A DNA stretch of 64,000 nt from contig QFQI01000010.1 in assembly GCA_003243195.1 (NCBI GenBank), positions 1 to 64,000 on the forward strand. The letters run 5' to 3'. Below the pieces are notes generated by a model that did no database searches, was not told the DNA's origin, and saw nothing but the letters and a program-made list of their open reading frames with translations. This DNA is from Sphingomonas taxi. Lineage in GTDB: Bacteria; Pseudomonadota; Alphaproteobacteria; Sphingomonadales; Sphingomonadaceae. This document shows, piece after piece, positions 38,036 through 48,495 of this stretch. The position numbers and the translations under genes were made by a program. Position 1 is the first letter of the stretch; each line of letters starts with the position of its first letter.

Positions 38036-38085
38036 GTCACCCTGACGACGATTGGGTGACGGTGGCGGTCATCGAACCGCCACCG
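38036..38085. promoter_or_regulatory. Two abutting perfect inverted repeats upstream of pmtA
   Basis: GTCACCC (38036-38042) and GGGTGAC (38054-38060) form a 7-bp repeat with an 11-base spacer. Sharing base 38060, CGGTGGCGGT (38060-38069) and ACCGCCACCG (38076-38085) form a 10-bp repeat with a 6-base loop. They lie 57-106 bases before the pmtA start. They may be a regulator site or an RNA structure in the leader, and no regulator can be named. Confidence 0.4.
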
Positions 38086-38160
38086 GACTGACACATCGGG
38101 CGTCGGCCGCCCGTCGCGGGGCGTCGGCCGCTGCACCGCGTCGCCGGCGACTCCATGCGA

Positions 38161-38190
38161 AAGGGGCGGCCCGTTGCCGGACCGCCCCTT
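38161..38190 (-). terminator. Rho-independent terminator of rplM-rpsI
   Basis: AAGGGGCGG pairs with CCGCCCCTT with an inner 3-bp extension and TTGC loop, 60 bases beyond the rpsI stop. On the minus strand it is followed by TTTCG. Position and structure fit the end of the ribosomal protein operon. Confidence 0.8.
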
Positions 38191-38250
38191 CGTAACCCAC
38201 GCCCGGCGTGGCGAGTCGCCGGATCGCGCCGGCGACCAGCGACACCTGCT

Positions 38251-38799
38251 TTAGCGCTTCGAGAACTGGAAGCTGCGGCGTGCCTTGGCGCGGCCGTACT
38301 TCTTGCGCTCCACGACGCGCGGGTCGCGGGTCAGGAAGCCCGCCGCCTTCACCGGCGCGCGCAGCGCCGGCTCGTAGCGGGTGATCGCCTGGCTGATGCC
38401 GTGCTTCACCGCGCCGGCCTGACCCGACAGACCACCGCCCTTGACGGTGCAGATCACGTCATACTGCCCCTCGCGCTCGGTGATGCCGAACACCTGGTTG
38501 ATGACGAGACGCAGCGTCGGACGCGCGAAATAGACTTCCTGATCGCGACCGTTGATCGTGATCTTGCCCGAGCCCGGCTTCAGCCAGACGCGCGCAACCG
38601 CATCCTTGCGGCGGCCGGTGGCATAGGCGCGGCCGTACTTGTCGATCTCCTGCGCGCGCAGCGGGGCACGCTGCACCGGCTCCTGCACGTCGCCGGCCAG
38701 ATACGCCTCGGCGGTGGCATCGGCCTGCTCGACCGCGGTTTCGCGCTGCTGCTGGAGCGCCGCGCCCAGATCGGACAGCGACTGGCGGTTGTCGGACAT
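38251..38799 (-). CDS. rpsI: 30S ribosomal protein S9
   Basis: This is the small-subunit ribosomal protein S9 (uS9), whose C-terminal tail contacts P-site tRNA. The 182-residue sequence has DKYGRAYATGRRKDAVARVWL, GSGKITINGRD, TVKGGGLSGQAGAVKHGIS and the expected tail RRSFQFSKR. The first ~50 residues are a polar extension (QQQRETAVEQADATAEA) of a kind seen in alphaproteobacterial S9. Its ATG shares one base with the rplM stop (TAATG). Confidence 0.98.
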   Translation of the reverse strand: MSDNRQSLSDLGAALQQQRETAVEQADATAEAYLAGDVQEPVQRAPLRAQEIDKYGRAYATGRRKDAVARVWLKPGSGKITINGRDQEVYFARPTLRLVINQVFGITEREGQYDVICTVKGGGLSGQAGAVKHGISQAITRYEPALRAPVKAAGFLTRDPRVVERKKYGRAKARRSFQFSKR

Positions 38800-39278
38800 T
38801 ATGCGCCCACCTTGTTCTTGCGGCTCATGCCGGCGATGTCGAGGACTTCGGGGTTCTGCGCCTCATGCGGATGCTCGGCGCCGGTGAAGATGCGCAGGTT
38901 GCGCATCTGCTGACGGCCCAGCGGGCCACGCGGGATCATCCGCTCCACGGCCTTTTCCAGCACGCGCTCCGGGAAGCGGCCTTCCAGCACCTTCGCGGCG
39001 GTCACGCCCTTGATGCCGCCGGCATAGCCGGTGTGCTTGTAATAGATCTTGTCGGCCAGCTTGTTGCCGGTGAAGCGCACCTTGTCCGCGTTGATGACGA
39101 TGACATTGTCACCGCAATCGACGTGCGGGGTGAAGCTGGTCTTGTGCTTGCCGCGCAGCACGTTGGCGATCACCACCGCCGCACGACCGACCACGAGGTC
39201 GGTGGCGTCGACGATGTGCCACTTCTTTTCCACCTCATGCGGCTTGGCCGCCTTGGTGGTCTTCATCAGCGCCTTCAT
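38799..39278 (-). CDS. rplM: 50S ribosomal protein L13
   Basis: L13 (uL13) is an early assembly protein of the large subunit. The 159-residue protein has KKWHIVDATDLVVGRAAVVIA, LRGKHKTSFTPHVDCGDNVIVINA, YYKHTGYAGGIK, MIPRGPLGRQQMRNLRI and a normal length. ATG 39278 (MKALMKTT) is used. It is the first gene of the conserved rplM-rpsI pair. Confidence 0.98.
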   Translation of the reverse strand: MKALMKTTKAAKPHEVEKKWHIVDATDLVVGRAAVVIANVLRGKHKTSFTPHVDCGDNVIVINADKVRFTGNKLADKIYYKHTGYAGGIKGVTAAKVLEGRFPERVLEKAVERMIPRGPLGRQQMRNLRIFTGAEHPHEAQNPEVLDIAGMSRKNKVGA

Positions 39279-39311
39279 GGTGCCTGGTGACCTTCATTTC
39301 GCGTATATGAG

Positions 39312-39343
39312 AAAACGCGCGCCATCCCGCCGGATGGCCGCGC
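39312..39343 (-). terminator. Stem-loop with U-tract between the ctaA operon and rplM
   Basis: GCGCGCCATCC pairs with GGATGG(C)CGCGC, an 11-bp stem with one bulge and a 4-base loop. On the minus strand it is followed by TTTT. It lies 36 bases past the stop at 39379, so it most likely ends the ctaA transcript before rplM starts. Confidence 0.65.
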
Positions 39344-39378
39344 CGATGGCGGCCCAATGCCGCGCCCGGCCCGCAATG

Positions 39379-40188
39379 TCAAGATTTCGGCGGGTTTGCT
39401 GACGGGTACTCCGATACCATCGGCTGGAGTGTGCAGGCGATGTGGCTGGTGGCCGCCCGCTCGCGCCCGTCCACCGTTATCGCGCTGCGCCGCTCCTCCT
39501 GCTGCGCGGTCGCCAGCCCGGTGCGGCGGTCGATCTCGCGGCGGCGGGTCAGCGACACCGCGTCCGGCCCCGCCGTGCCGCGCGCCGCGATCGCGATCGT
39601 CACGCGCGCGCCCGAGACGCTCACCGTTTCGGAGCCGGTCATCGCCACCGTTCGCGCGCCGACGCCCTCGGCGGGCAGCGTCACGGCGCGCGTCCCCGCC
39701 CTGCGCTCCGCATCCGCCGCGCCGAGCACCGCCAGCAGCGCGCCCGCGACCACCTGCACGCGCTGCGTCGTGGTCGCCGCATCATGGCCGCGCCACAGCG
39801 CGAGACGGGTGCGATCGTCCGGGGCGGCGGCGGCGATCCCGTCGCGCAACCGCGCCCAGATCGCGTCCAGATCGCGGACGCGCAGCAGCCGGCCGCCGCG
39901 ATCCAGCTCCGCCTCCACCGGCTCGCCCGCCAGCGACCGCGACAAGGCAGCGTAGGCGCTGTCCGCCTTGCTGTCGTTCGCCTCGGCCAGCGACAGGCGC
40001 GCGACATAGCCGGCGGCGTCGCGCCGGAAGATCACGGTCCGCGCGATCGCGAAGCGGCGCACCCCGCTGCCGTCATCCCGCTCCTCCACGCGCGTCAGCC
40101 GGTACGGCGTATCCACGCGCGGGGCGAAACGCGCCTCCGCCGCGCCGCCCGCCAGCAGCGCGGCGAGCGGCAGCAGCCGGTGGATCAT
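39379..40188 (-). CDS. Exported protein of unknown function coupled to ctaA
   Basis: This 269-residue protein starts with a signal peptide (MIHRLLPLAALLAGGAAEA, cleavage about residue 19). The body has a PYRLTRVEERDDG strand, a helical middle (ADSAYAALSRSLAGEPVEAELDRGG, LDAIWARLRDGIAAAAPDD) and strands near the C-terminus (TVSVSGARVTIAIAARG). I recognise no family. Its ATG overlaps the ctaA stop (ATGA), so it is translated together with heme A synthase. It may have an envelope role linked to respiration, which is inferred only from coupling. Confidence 0.75.
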   Translation of the reverse strand: MIHRLLPLAALLAGGAAEARFAPRVDTPYRLTRVEERDDGSGVRRFAIARTVIFRRDAAGYVARLSLAEANDSKADSAYAALSRSLAGEPVEAELDRGGRLLRVRDLDAIWARLRDGIAAAAPDDRTRLALWRGHDAATTTQRVQVVAGALLAVLGAADAERRAGTRAVTLPAEGVGARTVAMTGSETVSVSGARVTIAIAARGTAGPDAVSLTRRREIDRRTGLATAQQEERRSAITVDGRERAATSHIACTLQPMVSEYPSANPPKS

Positions 40189-41225
40189 GCGCGGCGGCGG
40201 CTCACCGCATGCGCGGCGACGACGGTTGCGATCAGCAGCAGCGCGGCATTGGCCTGATGCGCCACCGCCACCACGATCTCCACGCCGGTGAGCAGCGTCG
40301 CGATGCCGAGCACGATCTGCAACGTCACCAGCGTGACCACCGCCGCAGCAACACCCTTCGCCCGCAGCGCCCGGGCACGATACGCCAGCCACAGCAGCGC
40401 GCCGGCCGCCGCGAAGGCGATCCAGCGATGCAGGAACTGCACGACGATCGGATTGTCGACGGCGTTGCGCCACGCCGGCGTCACCATCGGCACGTCGGCC
40501 GGGAACAGCGCGTCGCCCATCAGCGGCCAGCTCGAAAAGGCGTAACCGGCATCAAGTCCGGCGGTGAACGCGCCCAGTACGATCTGCACCGCCAGCACCG
40601 CGATCGCCAGCGCCGGCCCGGCACGCAGCCGCGCGGCGCGGGCCAGCGGATTGCCGGCCAGCACGCTCAGGTCGCGCGCGGTCCACACGACTCCGCCCAG
40701 GATGAACAGCGCGGTGCCGAGATGCGCGGCGAGCCGCAGGTGGCTGACGTCGGTGCGCACCGCGAGGCCCGAGGAGACCATCCACCAGCCGATCGCGCCC
40801 TGGAGCCCGCCCAGCGCGAGCAGCGCGGTGAGCCGCCAGCCATAGCCGCGCGGGATCTGCCGCCGGAGCGCGAACCAGAGCAGCGGCAAGGCGAACGCCA
40901 GCCCGATCACCCGCCCGAGCAGCCGGTGGAGATATTCCCAAAAGAAGATCGCCTTGAACCCGTCCAGCGTCATGCCGCGATTGAGCTGCTGATATTCGGG
41001 GATACGCTGGTAATTGGCGAACTCGGCCTGCCATTGCGCATGGTTCAGCGGGGGGATGATGCCGCTGATCGGCTTCCATTGCGTGATCGACAGGCCGGAT
41101 TCGGTCAGTCGCGTGATCCCGCCGACCACCACCATCGCTACGATCAGCGCCGCGACCACATACAACCAGCGCGCGATCGCCATGGGACGCGTGGAGAGCG
41201 AGAAACCGGGCGAGGCTTGGAGCAT
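40185..41225 (-). CDS. ctaA: Heme A synthase, COX15/CtaA family
   Basis: CtaA oxidises the C8 methyl of heme O to make heme A for cytochrome c oxidase. The 346-residue protein has eight membrane segments and the conserved heme His motifs: EYLHRLLGR, SHLRLAAHLG, VQFLHRWIAF and AVAHQANAALL. GGITRLTESGLSITQWKP follows the first helix. Length matches the alphaproteobacterial type 2 enzyme. ATG 41225 is supported by AGGAAG. ctaB and the oxidase genes are not in the window. Confidence 0.95.
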   Translation of the reverse strand: MLQASPGFSLSTRPMAIARWLYVVAALIVAMVVVGGITRLTESGLSITQWKPISGIIPPLNHAQWQAEFANYQRIPEYQQLNRGMTLDGFKAIFFWEYLHRLLGRVIGLAFALPLLWFALRRQIPRGYGWRLTALLALGGLQGAIGWWMVSSGLAVRTDVSHLRLAAHLGTALFILGGVVWTARDLSVLAGNPLARAARLRAGPALAIAVLAVQIVLGAFTAGLDAGYAFSSWPLMGDALFPADVPMVTPAWRNAVDNPIVVQFLHRWIAFAAAGALLWLAYRARALRAKGVAAAVVTLVTLQIVLGIATLLTGVEIVVAVAHQANAALLLIATVVAAHAVSRRRA

Positions 41226-41300
41226 GGCGCTTCCTAATGGGCGCGACGCGTGAAGTGAAGCGGTTGTGGGCCGGGGCGCCGAATCCACCGCCTTTCGCCG

Positions 41301-41813
41301 CTACGCCCGCGTGCCGACCGCCCGCTCCAGCAGTTCCAGCGCGACCGCCAGCGCCGCCTCGCGCACCGGGCCGCGGCCACGGTCGCCGAAATGGCATTCG
41401 CGGTGCCACGTGCCGCCGTCGCGGGTACGGCACGCCAGATGCACCAGCCCCGGCTCGTCGCCCGGCGCGCCGGGGCCGGCGAAGCCGGTGATCGCGATCG
41501 CCACGTCGCCGCGCGAGTGACGCAACGCGCCTTCGGCCATCGCACGCGCGACATCCTCGCTCACCGCGCCGCAGCGGTCGATCGTCTCCGCCGCGATCCC
41601 CAGCAGCTCGCACTTCGCGGCGCTGGAATAGACCACGAAGCCACGTTCGAACGCATGGCTGGCGCCTTCCACGTCGGTCAGCAGCGAGGCGAGCAGACCG
41701 CCGGTGCAGCTTTCCGCGGTGACGATCGACAGGTCGCGCGCGCACGCCGCCGCCAGCACGCGCTGCGCGGCGTCCACGACGGATGCGGGGATCGCGGCCA
41801 GCGGCTCGATCAT
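41301..41813 (-). CDS. pncC: CinA C-terminal domain protein, nicotinamide-nucleotide amidase
   Basis: This 170-residue stand-alone CinA-C domain protein hydrolyses NMN to nicotinate mononucleotide in NAD recycling. Motifs are IVTAESCTGGLLASLLTD (catalytic Ser in the TGG loop region), FVVYSSAAKCELLG, SEDVARAMAEGALR and IAITGFAGPG. The N-terminal COG1058 domain of full-length CinA is absent, as in E. coli PncC. The ATG overlaps the stop of the upstream oxygenase gene (ATGA). nadE elsewhere in the window serves the same NAD pool. Confidence 0.92.
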   Translation of the reverse strand: MIEPLAAIPASVVDAAQRVLAAACARDLSIVTAESCTGGLLASLLTDVEGASHAFERGFVVYSSAAKCELLGIAAETIDRCGAVSEDVARAMAEGALRHSRGDVAIAITGFAGPGAPGDEPGLVHLACRTRDGGTWHRECHFGDRGRGPVREAALAVALELLERAVGTRA

Positions 41814-42514
41814 GCCGCCCCCTCCACGGGGCGCGGGCGGCGGCCCCAGGGCTCCTCGCGAAACCATTTGGTGATGATGTATTTGGTGCCTTCCTCCACC
41901 GCCATGCCTTCGTGCAGGGTCGCGGTGTTCGGGCTGCCGTCGGCGGTCATGTTGTTCCACGCGAGCAGCATGCCCTTGCGCGGCGCGACCCGCAGCCCGC
42001 CCTTCGGGAACCACGTCGCGCCGCCTTCCTCCACGTCGTTCAGGTAGATCATCGCGGTGACGGTGCGCTGCCCGCCGTTCTCGCGCATCGCCGGCCAGTA
42101 GCTCTCGCCCTCGTGGAAATAGTCATGATGCGCGCGGAACAACTGGCCCGGCGCATAGCGCTGCCCCTGCATCGTCTCGCCCAGTTCGGGCGCGATCCCC
42201 AGGCTGGCGGCGATATATTCGTCGATCTCGCGGATGCCGTCGGCGAAGCGGTCCATGTCGCAACTGTCGCTGGTGCGGCTGCCCGGCCCGCCACGATCGG
42301 AGAACAGCGTCGACGGGCGGCGGTTCGCGTCGATCACCTGCACCAGCCAGTCGCAATTGGCCGCGTCGAGGAAATCGGGGCAGCGCCATGCCGCGACGGT
42401 GTCGCTGGGCAGGCGCTGCATGCGCGGATCGGCATCGAGCCGCGCCGCCAGCGCCGCGCCGATCGCGGCGCGCGCGGGAGAGGGATGGCCGGGAGGCACG
42501 TTGGTGATCGCCAT
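41810..42514 (-). CDS. Prolyl 4-hydroxylase-type 2OG-Fe(II) oxygenase
   Basis: This 234-residue dioxygenase has the double-stranded beta-helix iron site H-x-D...H (RAHHDYF and, near the end, TATLHEGMAV). A 2-oxoglutarate-binding Lys follows in GTKYIITKWF. TVTAMIYLNDVEEGGATWFP and RKGMLLAWNN match the P4Hc domain. The N-terminal 60 residues are variable. Bacterial homologues hydroxylate prolines or other peptide residues, and the target here is unknown. ATG 42514 follows CGGAG. It is upstream of and overlaps pncC. Confidence 0.9.
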   Translation of the reverse strand: MAITNVPPGHPSPARAAIGAALAARLDADPRMQRLPSDTVAAWRCPDFLDAANCDWLVQVIDANRRPSTLFSDRGGPGSRTSDSCDMDRFADGIREIDEYIAASLGIAPELGETMQGQRYAPGQLFRAHHDYFHEGESYWPAMRENGGQRTVTAMIYLNDVEEGGATWFPKGGLRVAPRKGMLLAWNNMTADGSPNTATLHEGMAVEEGTKYIITKWFREEPWGRRPRPVEGAA

Positions 42515-42571
42515 AGCTCCGGCGGTGTCGCGCGGCATGGCGCGCGTTTCAAGTGCCGCGCGTCGATCCGG

Positions 42572-43309
42572 TCAGCCGAAGATGCCGTGGATCACGTCCA
42601 CCACCTCGCCCTCGTCCAGATCGACCAGCAGCGCGTCGTGGTAATAGCGCACCCAGCGATACGGATCGTCGGCGTCGGGCAGGCGATAGGCCCAGGGATC
42701 GGCGATCCAGTAACTGCGCGCGAACAGCACCGGCGCGAGGTGCATCCCGATGCCGAACCGGCGATAGCCACCATTCCAGCCATAGGGCGCGTAATAGCGC
42801 GGCAGGTCGAACGCGCCGGGGCGACGATCGCGATAGCCGCCCCAGTCGTAGCGCGGTTCGCGCCGCCAGTCGCGATCCCAGCGCGCGGCGCGGTTCCACC
42901 CCGCGTCACGCTCCGATCGCCACACGCGCGCCGGGGGCGCGGGCCGGTCGACACCGCCCACCCGCCGGCGCGGCTCGACACGCTGCGATCGCCATTCCGC
43001 GTCCGGGGGTGTGGGCCGTTGCGCGCTGCCGCGTTCCGCGGGTCGCTCGCCCTCGTCGGCGCGACGATCCGGCCGCAGCGGCGCGCGCGGCGCCGCACCG
43101 GCGCGGTCGCGCCACCCGTAGCCGCCGGGCTGCGGCGGCTGATCGCGCGGTCGTTCGGGACGCGGCGCGTCGCCCTCGATCCTCTGCGGCCGCTCCGCGC
43201 GATCGCGCCGCCACGCGCCGCGATCCATCGACCGCTCGCCACCCTGCGCGAATGCCGGGGGCACCAGCGCCGCCACCGACAACAATCCCGCCACCATCGC
43301 CTTCAACAT
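42572..43309 (-). CDS. RcnB family exported protein with Arg-rich region
   Basis: This 245-residue protein has a signal peptide (MLKAMVAGLLSVAALVPPAFA, cleavage about residue 21). A long Arg/Pro/Asp-rich low-complexity region spans about residues 25-170. An RcnB-type C-terminal domain follows: FDLPRYYAPYGWNGGYRRFGIG, then YRWVRYYHDALLVDLDEGEVVDVIHGIF. RcnB in E. coli is a periplasmic protein in nickel/cobalt homeostasis. Alphaproteobacterial relatives with low-complexity insertions are common and uncharacterised. No rcnA or metal sensor is adjacent. It stands alone. Confidence 0.85.
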   Translation of the reverse strand: MLKAMVAGLLSVAALVPPAFAQGGERSMDRGAWRRDRAERPQRIEGDAPRPERPRDQPPQPGGYGWRDRAGAAPRAPLRPDRRADEGERPAERGSAQRPTPPDAEWRSQRVEPRRRVGGVDRPAPPARVWRSERDAGWNRAARWDRDWRREPRYDWGGYRDRRPGAFDLPRYYAPYGWNGGYRRFGIGMHLAPVLFARSYWIADPWAYRLPDADDPYRWVRYYHDALLVDLDEGEVVDVIHGIFG

Positions 43310-43397
43310 CGCCACTGCCCCATCGCCGACCATGATCCGTCTCTGCCGCATCAAGGAACAACGAACACTGAACCGGCCGGTCAGCCGATCGACAGCT

Positions 43398-46271
43398 TCA
43401 CGCCGGATGGAGCAACCCGCGTACCCGTTCCAGCAGCAGCTTGCGCGGATACGGCTTGCGGATCAGCCGCTCCTCCGGCACGTCGACGATCGTGGACAGA
43501 TCGACATAGCCGGTGACGAACAGGATCGGCAGCCCGGGATGGAGCTGTTCGGCGCGCTGCGCGAATTCCACGCCGGTCATCACCGGCATCGCGACGTCGG
43601 CGACCACCAGCTCCACGCCCGGCTCATGCGCCAGCGCCTCCAGCGCGGCGGTGCCGTCGCACGCCTCGATCACCCGGCAACCGGCGTCGCGCAGCGTCTC
43701 TGCCGCCACCGCGCGCACGCGATCCTCGTCATCCAGCACCAGCACCGTGCGTCCCGCGATGGAGGCGGCCGCGACCGGCGTCGCGCTATCCGCCACCGCC
43801 GGCGCGATGTCGGCGGCACGCGGCAGGAAGACGCTGACCACCGTTCCCGCCCCCTCCTCGCTGTCGATCCGCACGCCGCCGCCGGACTGCTTGGCGAAAC
43901 CGAACACCTGCGCCAGCCCCAGCCCCGATCCCTTGCCGACCTCCTTGGTGGTGAAGAACGGTTCGAAGGCACGCGCCAGCACCGCGTCGGACATGCCGCT
44001 GCCCGTATCCGCCACCGCGACGCACACGTAATCGCCGGGCGGCGGCTCCTCCGGCCGTTGCGGCACGCCGCGCGTCACGTTGGTGGTGGACACGGTCAGC
44101 GTGCCGCCCCCCGGCATCGCGTCGCGCGCGTTGATCGCCAGGTTGAGGATGATGAGTTCGATCTGCGTGGGATCGACCAGCGCCGGCCATACCGGATCGG
44201 CCAGCCGCGTCTCGACCGCGATCGAGCGGCCCAGGGTGCTGCCCAGCAGGTCCGACAGGCCGGCGACCGTGCCGTTCAGGTCGACCACCTTCGCCTCCAG
44301 CCGCTGCCGGCGCGAAAAGGCGAGCAGTTGCGCGGTCAGCGTCGCGCCGCGTTCGGCGGCCAGCCGGATATGATCCAGCCGCTGCTTCATGCGCGCGTCC
44401 AGCGGCGCGCGCTGCCCGCCCAGCGCGATGGCATCGACATTGCCAAGCACCACCGTCAGCAGGTTGTTGAAATCATGCGCGATGCCGGAGGTGAGCTGGC
44501 CGACCGCCTCCAGCCGCTGCATCTGGTGCAGCGTTTCCTCCACCCGCTCGCGCTCCGCGATCTGGCGGGTCAGCTCGGCGGTGCGCTCCGCCACGCGCGC
44601 CTCCAGCCGCTCGCCGGCGGCATGCGCCTCGGTCACGTCGATCGCGCAGGAGATATAGCCCTGAAACGTCGCGCCCACGAAACGCGGACGCCCTTCGGCA
44701 TGGAACCAGCGCCGCGTGCCGTCCGCCCCCACGAGCGGATAGTCCCCGCTCAGCACGCTCGGGTTCCGCAGCCATTCGCGGCGCCGCGCGGCGGCATGCA
44801 CGTGGCGGGACGGCGGCAACAGATCGACCCAGCCCTTGTCCATGATCGTGTCGGGCGACACGCCCAGGATCGTTTCGAACCCCTTGCTGGCGAAGGTCAC
44901 GCGACCATCCGGCTCGGTCATCCACACCAGCGCCGGCAGGCTGTCCGCCAGCAGGCGGAAGCGCTCCTCGCTCTCACGCGTTGCCGCCGCCACCAACTGG
45001 CGCGCGGTGATATCCACCAGCGTGCCGCTCACGGACACGCACCGGCCGTCATCGAAAAGGCCACGGCCGCGTGCCGCGATCCAGCGCAGCGTCCCGTCGC
45101 TCTGGTCGACGATGCGATAGTCGATGTCGTAGAGCGCCCGCACCGCCGGATCGAGCGTCGCCATGAACGCGGCACGCACCGGCACGCGATCCTCGGGATG
45201 CATCAGCGCGCCGAACTGGGTCAGCGAAAGGCACCTCCCCTCCGGCGCAAGCCCGTGCATCGACCAGCCGCGCGGCGAGCAGGATAGTTCATCGCGCGCG
45301 ACGTCATAGGTCCAGATCGCGACTTCGCCGGCCTCGGTCGCCTGCTCCAGCGACAGCCGGCTCTGCGCCAGCGCCAGCTCCGCCTGGTACCGGTCGGTGC
45401 GATCGGCGCCCTTGATGAAGATCGCGGTGACGACACCGTTGGCGTCGGTGATCGGCTGGCAGATGAAGTCCAGCCGGTGTTCGCGCCTCGGCCCCGGCGT
45501 CGTCCTGGGCAGCGGCACCGGCACGTCCACGCCGTGGAACGGCTCGCCGGTGCGCACCACCTCGTCCAACTGCTCGACGACGCCAAACGGTGCGGCCTCG
45601 GGCAGCGCCTCCGCGAACGGCAGGCCCAGCAGCGGGCGGTCGCCGGCCATGCGGCGATAGGCACCGTTGACGAGTTCGAAGACATGCCCGGGTTCGCGCA
45701 ATACCGCCAGGAAGCCCGGCGCCTGATCGAACATCGCCCGCAGCCGCTCGCGCTCGGCCACCATCTCCTCCAGCGCGCGCACCCGCGCGGTCGTGTCGGA
45801 CACGACGCACAGCACGCCGCCGATGCCGCCATGCTCCAGCACCACCGGAGAGAGGGAGATGTCGAAATACACGCGCTCCACGATCGGTGAGCGCCTGATG
45901 TCGAACGGGCGATCCTTTTCCGCCACCGTCTCGCCGGTGGCTTGCACCTTCTCGACCAGCGGTTGCAGGTCGTTCCACAACGCGCGCCAGATGCGGCGGG
46001 CGGGCTGACCCAGCGCCGCCGGGTGGCTGTCGCCGAGCGAGCGCGCGAATGCATCATTGTAGAAAATCAGATGGTCCGGCCCCCACAGCAGCAGCATCTG
46101 CGCGCACGAAGGAAGGATCAGCGCGAGCGCGTGGCGCAGCGCAGGCGGCCAGCCGTCCGGCGCGCCCACCGGGGTTGTCGACCAATCGAACGCCGCGATC
46201 CTCCGCCCCATGTCCCCGGCATGCGCAAAGAGGTGCGCACGTGTGCCCGGCGGGGGAAACACCTCGTTCAT
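43398..46271 (-). CDS. Multi-PAS hybrid sensor histidine kinase with C-terminal receiver
   Basis: This 957-residue soluble sensor has no transmembrane segment. The N-terminal ~160 residues resemble a PAS-like sensory domain (FDWSTTPVGAPDGWPPALRH). Three further PAS/PAC units follow (about residues 165-300, 305-430, 440-560). A coiled coil (ARVAERTAELTRQIAERERVEE) leads to a HisKA domain with SGIAHDFNNLL as phospho-acceptor. The HATPase has NLAINARDAM, DTGSGM and GKGSGLGLAQVFG. The C-terminal receiver domain has VLVLDDEDR, VADVAMPVMTG with the Asp, and RKPY. There is no adjacent response regulator. It is divergent from nadE. Confidence 0.93.
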   Translation of the reverse strand: MNEVFPPPGTRAHLFAHAGDMGRRIAAFDWSTTPVGAPDGWPPALRHALALILPSCAQMLLLWGPDHLIFYNDAFARSLGDSHPAALGQPARRIWRALWNDLQPLVEKVQATGETVAEKDRPFDIRRSPIVERVYFDISLSPVVLEHGGIGGVLCVVSDTTARVRALEEMVAERERLRAMFDQAPGFLAVLREPGHVFELVNGAYRRMAGDRPLLGLPFAEALPEAAPFGVVEQLDEVVRTGEPFHGVDVPVPLPRTTPGPRREHRLDFICQPITDANGVVTAIFIKGADRTDRYQAELALAQSRLSLEQATEAGEVAIWTYDVARDELSCSPRGWSMHGLAPEGRCLSLTQFGALMHPEDRVPVRAAFMATLDPAVRALYDIDYRIVDQSDGTLRWIAARGRGLFDDGRCVSVSGTLVDITARQLVAAATRESEERFRLLADSLPALVWMTEPDGRVTFASKGFETILGVSPDTIMDKGWVDLLPPSRHVHAAARRREWLRNPSVLSGDYPLVGADGTRRWFHAEGRPRFVGATFQGYISCAIDVTEAHAAGERLEARVAERTAELTRQIAERERVEETLHQMQRLEAVGQLTSGIAHDFNNLLTVVLGNVDAIALGGQRAPLDARMKQRLDHIRLAAERGATLTAQLLAFSRRQRLEAKVVDLNGTVAGLSDLLGSTLGRSIAVETRLADPVWPALVDPTQIELIILNLAINARDAMPGGGTLTVSTTNVTRGVPQRPEEPPPGDYVCVAVADTGSGMSDAVLARAFEPFFTTKEVGKGSGLGLAQVFGFAKQSGGGVRIDSEEGAGTVVSVFLPRAADIAPAVADSATPVAAASIAGRTVLVLDDEDRVRAVAAETLRDAGCRVIEACDGTAALEALAHEPGVELVVADVAMPVMTGVEFAQRAEQLHPGLPILFVTGYVDLSTIVDVPEERLIRKPYPRKLLLERVRGLLHPA

Positions 46272-46303
46272 CAACGAGCAACGTAGCGCGCCTTCACCGC
46301 CGC

Positions 46304-46328
46304 GGAAAGTTGGCAAACCGGGGTCGTT
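46304..46328 (+). promoter_or_regulatory. EcfG-like promoter candidate upstream of nadE
   Basis: GGAAA, 16 bases, then CGTT lies 18 bases before the nadE start. The alphaproteobacterial general stress sigma factor EcfG recognises GGAAC-N16/17-CGTT. One base of the -35 element differs, so this is only a candidate. Confidence 0.3.
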
Positions 46329-46346
46329 ACGGATATTTGCGCGGGC

Positions 46347-48383
<2,037 letters not shown>

Positions 48384-48440
48384 CGCCCTTCGCCATTCCC
48401 GTGCCGCTGACGGAGATCAGCACGAATGCCGCCGGTGGCA

Positions 48441-48465
48441 TGAACCTCCGCGCCCATCACCCGTT
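48441..48465 (+). promoter_or_regulatory. EcfG-type general stress promoter candidate
   Basis: TGAAC at 48441-48445, a 16-base spacer and CGTT at 48462-48465 match the EcfG consensus GGAAC-N16/17-CGTT except for the first base. It ends 30 bases before the ATG of the SDR gene. The gene content downstream (SDR, SRPBCC, dehydrogenase) is typical of stress regulons. Confidence 0.5.
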
Positions 48466-48495
48466 CGGGGCATAACCCCTTCGGAGAACAGCGAC

